Positions 16,365 to 19,847 of a DNA stretch of 19,847 nt are shown piece after piece. Source of the stretch: Erwinia sp. (GTDB taxonomy: Bacteria; Pseudomonadota; Gammaproteobacteria; Enterobacterales; Enterobacteriaceae); NCBI GenBank assembly GCA_003512805.1, contig DOOK01000217.1:1-19847 (forward strand), given 5' to 3'. A program made the translations under genes and the position numbers. How positions within the stretch are numbered: position 1 is the first letter of the stretch; every line of letters begins with the position of its first letter. The notes under the pieces are model-generated. The model saw nothing but the letters and a program-made list of their open reading frames with translations. It did no database searches and was not told the DNA's origin.

Positions 16365-17780
16365 TTAAATAGCATTGTCCCCGCCGATTACGGAAAAGAG
16401 TTTTACGCTCTGAATCAGATATTTGAACCGCACATCAAACATCTGTTTACGTAAAGTCAGCAGGTCATTATTTTTTATCAATAAATCTTCATTGCTTATC
16501 TGACCGGCATCCCGCGTTTTCTCCGTCATGCGATATTGCTCTTTGCCCGTGTCGTAAAGCTTCGCTGTTTGAATGAATAGTCTGTTCAGTGAGGACTGCC
16601 CGGCCAGCGCGTCCGACACCTCTCTGAACGCCTGTTTTATGGCCTTCTGATAATTGACGATTTCAATCTTATTATTCAGTTCCGCCAGGCTGAGGTTGCC
16701 CTGGTTTTTACCCCCGTCGAAAACAGGAAGCGTGATCGTTGGAACGAAGTTCCAGTAAGCGGTGCCCCCTGACAACAACTGGCTCATGGCGGCCGTAGAG
16801 GATCCCCCTTCAGCGGTGAGAGAAATTGACGGGAAAAAGGCTGCCCTTGCCGCCCCTATACGGGCATTTGCCGCTTTTAACTGGTACTCAGCGGCAATAA
16901 TATCGGGGCGTTTTAGCAGAACCGCAGACGGGGTTCCGGCTTTCAGTAGCGGAAATGTCCAGTTATGATCAAGAGATACATTGAACAGCGAGTCGGGAAG
17001 AGGAGCACCGACAAGTAGCTGGAGTAGGTTAATATCCTGTTGCGCCTGTAACTTTGTCTGAAGCAACGCTGACTGCGCGTCGTTCACTGCGTTGTCGGCA
17101 TCCATCAAGGTATTTTTAGTCAGACCACCAGCAGAAAATGCCTGTTGTTGCATGTGGCGAAGTTGCAGGGTATTTTTCAGCTTCTGACAGGCTATAGCCA
17201 TGTCTTCCCGATCGTTGATATATTTTAGATAGGCGCTAACTACCTGCTCAATAAGGCTTATTTTTAGGGATCTTGATCCCGCCGCGGCTGAGAGGTAGTC
17301 ATTCAGCGACGCTTCTCTGAGACTGCGTAAACGGCCCCAGAAGTCTACCTCCCAGGATGCCGAAACCAGTTTTACATCGTACTGATGGTAGGTTACCGGG
17401 CTGGTAATCACGCTCTCAAAAATCCCGGCAGGTTCGTGTGCGGCACTTTTTTCTGCCGTCAGGTTGATACCTGGCAGCCAGGACAAATTGTCGACGCCAT
17501 GCTGCACCCCTGATTTTTTCAGGTTAAGCGCGGCGAGTTCGAGGTCTTTGTTGTTTTCAATAGTCAGTTTGATCAGTTGCTGAAGCTTACTGTCACTGAA
17601 AAATGGCCCGCTCAAAGCCTGTGTATTAACACCCTCTGCGGGGCTGTCTTTATATGACCAGGAAGCGGGCAAAGTCGTCTCTGGTCTGTGGTATGCCGGT
17701 TCCAGATTACAGCCTGAAAGTAACAGCGATGTTATTACCGTGATGGCTGACGTATAAAGCTTTATGGATACCGGAACCAC
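16365..17780 (-). CDS. RND efflux outer-membrane factor, lipoprotein (OprM/NodT family)
   Basis: Trimeric TolC-like outer-membrane channel for a tripartite efflux pump. The product is 471 aa with a lipoprotein signal peptide: lipobox LLSGC with Cys24, followed by NLEPAYHRPET, typical of the NodT/OprM family. The first repeat contains VSASWEVDFWGRLRS and the second has LLKRPDIIAAEYQLKAANARIGAARAAFFP in outline (family hallmarks KRPDI..AE and GAARAAFFP). The start is GTG at 17780 with AGGAG seven bases upstream. It is divergent from the fusion-protein/RND operon, an unusual layout because the channel is normally last in the pump operon, and it carries mig-14 downstream. Confidence 0.9.
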   Translation of the reverse strand: MVPVSIKLYTSAITVITSLLLSGCNLEPAYHRPETTLPASWSYKDSPAEGVNTQALSGPFFSDSKLQQLIKLTIENNKDLELAALNLKKSGVQHGVDNLSWLPGINLTAEKSAAHEPAGIFESVITSPVTYHQYDVKLVSASWEVDFWGRLRSLREASLNDYLSAAAGSRSLKISLIEQVVSAYLKYINDREDMAIACQKLKNTLQLRHMQQQAFSAGGLTKNTLMDADNAVNDAQSALLQTKLQAQQDINLLQLLVGAPLPDSLFNVSLDHNWTFPLLKAGTPSAVLLKRPDIIAAEYQLKAANARIGAARAAFFPSISLTAEGGSSTAAMSQLLSGGTAYWNFVPTITLPVFDGGKNQGNLSLAELNNKIEIVNYQKAIKQAFREVSDALAGQSSLNRLFIQTAKLYDTGKEQYRMTEKTRDAGQISNEDLLIKNNDLLTLRKQMFDVRFKYLIQSVKLFSVIGGDNAI

Positions 17781-17840
17781 TGTTTTACTCCTGTTGCCCG
17801 TTAAGTGTTATGCCGGCCACCAGACGCGCCCGCCAGAATA

Positions 17841-17896
17841 ATTATCCCGACCTCTGTCAATGCGCTATCAAGGGTAATACAAGGGAAAGGCAATAT
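17841..17896 (-). promoter_or_regulatory. Promoter of outer-membrane-factor/mig-14 operon with phased repeats
   Basis: Four 11-bp units start at 17853 (TCTGTCAATGC), 17864 (GCTATCAAGGG), 17875 (TAATACAAGGG) and 17886 (AAAGGCAATAT); each has CAA at the same offset, with CAAGG in the middle two. On the minus strand 6 bp follow, then GATAAT (17846-17841), about 60 nt upstream of the GTG start. Repeat number, period, core and distance to the -10 match the arrangement before mipA. Confidence 0.6.
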
Positions 17897-17924
17897 GCGC
17901 GGAATTTTTACGGTAATGCACATC

Positions 17925-17980
17925 GGTTTATCATTCCTTGATAAACCCTGAAATGTTCCTTGTTCATTATACGTTTAGAT
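17925..17980 (+). promoter_or_regulatory. Operator-like palindrome and candidate promoter of the fusion-protein/RND operon
   Basis: GGTTTATCA (17925-17933) and its exact complement TGATAAACC (17939-17947) form a 9-bp-arm palindrome with a TTCCT spacer. On plus, CCTTG occurs at 17936 and again 22 bp later at 17958, i.e. two 11-bp turns, followed by 7 bp after the unit and a weak -10 (TTAGAT, 17975-17980). The minus-strand reading GGTTTATCAAGG differs by one missing A from GGTTTAATCAAGG in the repeats before the response regulator. A shared binding protein is inferred. Confidence 0.5.
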
Positions 17981-18010
17981 GCGGTTATAAAATTCACCGA
18001 GAACCGCACA

Positions 18011-19114
18011 ATGCCCTATCTGAATCATCTTTTAAAAAGTTGTCATCCGTTTTTAAAACGGTCTTTGATGACCTTGTTCATTTTCTTTTCTCTGGTCCTT
18101 GCCGGATGCGATAAGCCAGTCCATGAAAGCTCTCAGCCACGTCAGGTGCGGATCTGGATTGCCTCGCAACAGCCTCTGCCAGCCACGACATGGACAGGTA
18201 TCCTTCAGCCAGCGGCAGAGGTGAGTTTGCAATTCCGTGTGGATGGCAGACTGGCCATCCGGGCTGTGGAGGTGGGCAGCAAAGTCAAAAAGGGGCAGGT
18301 CGTGGCCACGCTGACCGGTTCACAAAGTCATGAGGACAGGATAGCTGCGCTTGCAGAGTATCAGGAGGCGCTGGCGGCTGAACATAAGGGACAACTGGAG
18401 CTGGAGCGAATGCAAAAGCTCTATTATATTGGCACCGCTTCACGTGCACAGTTGGAGGAAGCCCGGGCATCGATGGCGACATTGATGGCCCGTAAAATTC
18501 GCGCGCAGGCGCAAAAATCAGCTGCACTGAATGAGTCGGGTTTCAGCTATTTGACGTCCCCATTTGATGGCGTGGTAACGCTGTTTGCCCCCTCTTCAGG
18601 GCAAAATGTTGCTGCAGGACAGGACATTATCAAAATTGCTTCTTGTACTGTGGAAGTTCAGTTCAGCGTTCCTGTTCAGACGAGTACCCGTTTGCATCCC
18701 GGTGATGCTGTATCGGTTAATATTGACAATAATCAGTTTGAAGCCCGGGTACGCTATCTTTCTCCCCAGCTCGACAAGGTGACACGTACCAGCCTGGTGC
18801 GGGCGACGCTGGAGGCCTCCAGCCCTGCGGCCGTCATGGGTCGTGCTGTCACTGTAGCTCTGAAGACCTCCGATAAATTGTATTTTCCCGTCCCGGCATC
18901 CTCTCTGACACGTTCAGGTAATCACCCTGCGGTATTCGTTGTGGCTAGCGGGACAAACAAACTTGAATTACGTCAGGTGGTTATCGATCGCTATACGGCC
19001 GACAACGTCTGGGTTTCAGCCGGGCTTGCGCCGGGTGATCGAGTGGTGTCAGCGGGCGCTAACACGCTGGAAAATGGGGAAAAAGTGGTGGTTCCCTCCG
19101 GAGTGACGAAATGA
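18011..19114 (+). CDS. RND efflux membrane-fusion protein (periplasmic adaptor), lipoprotein
   Basis: Adaptor subunit of the HlyD/AcrA superfamily linking the RND pump to the outer-membrane channel. The product is 367 aa. A signal peptide with lipobox LAGC (Cys33) anchors it to the inner membrane; then come the first lipoyl half (VDGRLAIRAVEVGSKVKKGQ), a short alpha-hairpin (about 110-180, with QLEEARASMATL), the second lipoyl half (YLTSPFDGVVTLFAPSSGQN), beta-barrel and membrane-proximal domains ending APGDRVVSAGANTLENGEKV. ATG at 18011 has a modest GAGA site; ATG at 18068 is a shorter alternative that keeps the lipobox. Its TGA overlaps the ATG of the RND gene (ATGA), so the two are coupled. 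Confidence 0.9.
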   Translation: MPYLNHLLKSCHPFLKRSLMTLFIFFSLVLAGCDKPVHESSQPRQVRIWIASQQPLPATTWTGILQPAAEVSLQFRVDGRLAIRAVEVGSKVKKGQVVATLTGSQSHEDRIAALAEYQEALAAEHKGQLELERMQKLYYIGTASRAQLEEARASMATLMARKIRAQAQKSAALNESGFSYLTSPFDGVVTLFAPSSGQNVAAGQDIIKIASCTVEVQFSVPVQTSTRLHPGDAVSVNIDNNQFEARVRYLSPQLDKVTRTSLVRATLEASSPAAVMGRAVTVALKTSDKLYFPVPASSLTRSGNHPAVFVVASGTNKLELRQVVIDRYTADNVWVSAGLAPGDRVVSAGANTLENGEKVVVPSGVTK

Positions 19115-19847
19115 ATAACACTAAGTTTAATCTTTCGTCGTGGGCGCTGACGCATCAACAGCTGGTCAGCTTCCTGCTCCTCATCATCATGGCCTGTGGC
19201 TATCTTTCTTTTACTTCATTGTTACGCGATGAGGATCCTGCTTTTACCATTAAAAAAGCCCTTATCAGTACGAAGTGGCCCGGGGCGACACCGCAAGAAA
19301 TGGTCGATCTGGTCACCGATCCTATTGAAAAGTCCGTCCAGGAATTACCATGGTTTGACAGCGTAGAAAGTCAGACCAGGCAGGGGTCTACCGAAATTAC
19401 GGTAAACCTCCGGGATGATACACCGCCCGATCAGGTCAAAGTTGTCTGGCAGCAACTGAGAAAGAAGATGCGGGACATTACGGTGTTGCTTCCAGAGCAG
19501 GCCGGTTCCCCGGTGGTTAATGATGAATACGATGCCACTTACGGGACGATTTTCGGTATCACCACAGACGGTTTTAGCGTCAGCGAAACGCGGGATATTG
19601 TTGATAACATCCAACGCCAGTTCAGAAGCGTTAAGGATATCGGAAAAATAATACAGATAGGCATTCCAAACGAACAGGTGGTGCTCAGTTTCTCCGCACG
19701 CCAGATAGCCGCTATGGGCATCTCGCCTGATGACATTATCTCGGCTGTCAGGGACAACAACGCGGTTACCCCCTCAGGTACGTTGCGAACAAAAGACGAT
19801 CGCGTCAGTGTGGATGTTACCGGGAATCAACTGACGGAAGAAACGCT
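19111..19847 (+). CDS. RND-family efflux pump, inner-membrane transporter (3' end outside window)
   Basis: Proton-driven drug/metabolite exporter of the RND (AcrB-like) superfamily. Only the first 245 residues of what is normally about 1,020 are inside the window. Visible are a first membrane segment at about 18-38 (LVSFLLLIIMACGYLSFTSL), the family motif after it (REDEDP-type, here RDEDPAFTIKKALI), the WPGATPQEMVDLVTDPIE stretch and the porter-domain start with RQGSTEITVNL. It resembles the TriC-like branch more than AcrB, judged by eye. It is coupled to the adaptor gene upstream. Substrate unknown. Confidence 0.92.
   Translation, partial: MNNTKFNLSSWALTHQQLVSFLLLIIMACGYLSFTSLLRDEDPAFTIKKALISTKWPGATPQEMVDLVTDPIEKSVQELPWFDSVESQTRQGSTEITVNLRDDTPPDQVKVVWQQLRKKMRDITVLLPEQAGSPVVNDEYDATYGTIFGITTDGFSVSETRDIVDNIQRQFRSVKDIGKIIQIGIPNEQVVLSFSARQIAAMGISPDDIISAVRDNNAVTPSGTLRTKDDRVSVDVTGNQLTEET

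Noticed and set aside
17895..17951. 18-codon open frame before the fusion-protein gene, possible leader peptide
   Set aside because: It runs through the palindrome and candidate promoter, has no attenuation-like codon run or terminator after it, and may not be transcribed.
8679..19847. Search for a second copy of the thrW 3' end as the far attachment site
   Set aside because: No repeat of the T-arm/acceptor sequence was seen in the window, so the other end of the island, if any, lies beyond it.

Overview
The window comes from an enterobacterial chromosome, most likely Erwiniaceae (Erwinia/Pantoea-like). The gene order pepD - gpt - frsA - crl - phoE - proB - proA - thrW matches the E. coli 5-6 min region, and the proteins are recognisable but clearly diverged from the E. 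coli ones. No species name can be fixed from the sequence alone.

Core part (1-8678): a 3'-truncated pepD (minus strand), gpt, frsA and crl on plus, a PhoE-position porin on minus, the proBA operon, a LysE/RhtB-type exporter preceded by an eight-unit ~35-bp tandem repeat that runs into its start codon, and the tRNA-Thr(CGU) gene thrW.

Accessory part (8679-19847): base composition drops and synteny ends exactly at thrW, a known integration site in enterics. The first ~500 bp hold a decayed tyrosine-integrase gene on minus (stop codon at the catalytic Tyr, plus a frameshift) and possibly a scrap of a second integrase on plus. Then come an orphan CdiI-like immunity gene, a translationally coupled pair of unknown genes (150 aa soluble, 195 aa with four membrane segments), and a large envelope-defence locus. 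That locus contains a TupA-like ATP-grasp protein, a MipA/OmpV outer-membrane protein, an AdeRS-like two-component system, a 57-aa small membrane protein, a Mig-14 family protein, a lipoprotein outer-membrane factor, a lipoprotein membrane-fusion protein and the start of an RND pump.

How it may work together: the outer-membrane factor and mig-14 form one minus-strand operon (27-bp gap), divergent from the fusion-protein/RND operon (ATGA overlap). Several promoters in the locus share an 11-bp-phased TTGA motif placed 6-7 bp upstream of a -10 element: mipA, the ATP-grasp gene, the outer-membrane-factor/mig-14 operon and, more weakly, the fusion-protein/RND operon. The same helical phasing in front of genes of one cluster suggests a single regulon run by the local two-component system. 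It would couple drug efflux, antimicrobial-peptide resistance (Mig-14), an outer-membrane protein and a possible surface-glycan modifier. This combined cassette, its shared operator and the small membrane protein beside the kinase are the best candidates in the window for something not yet described.
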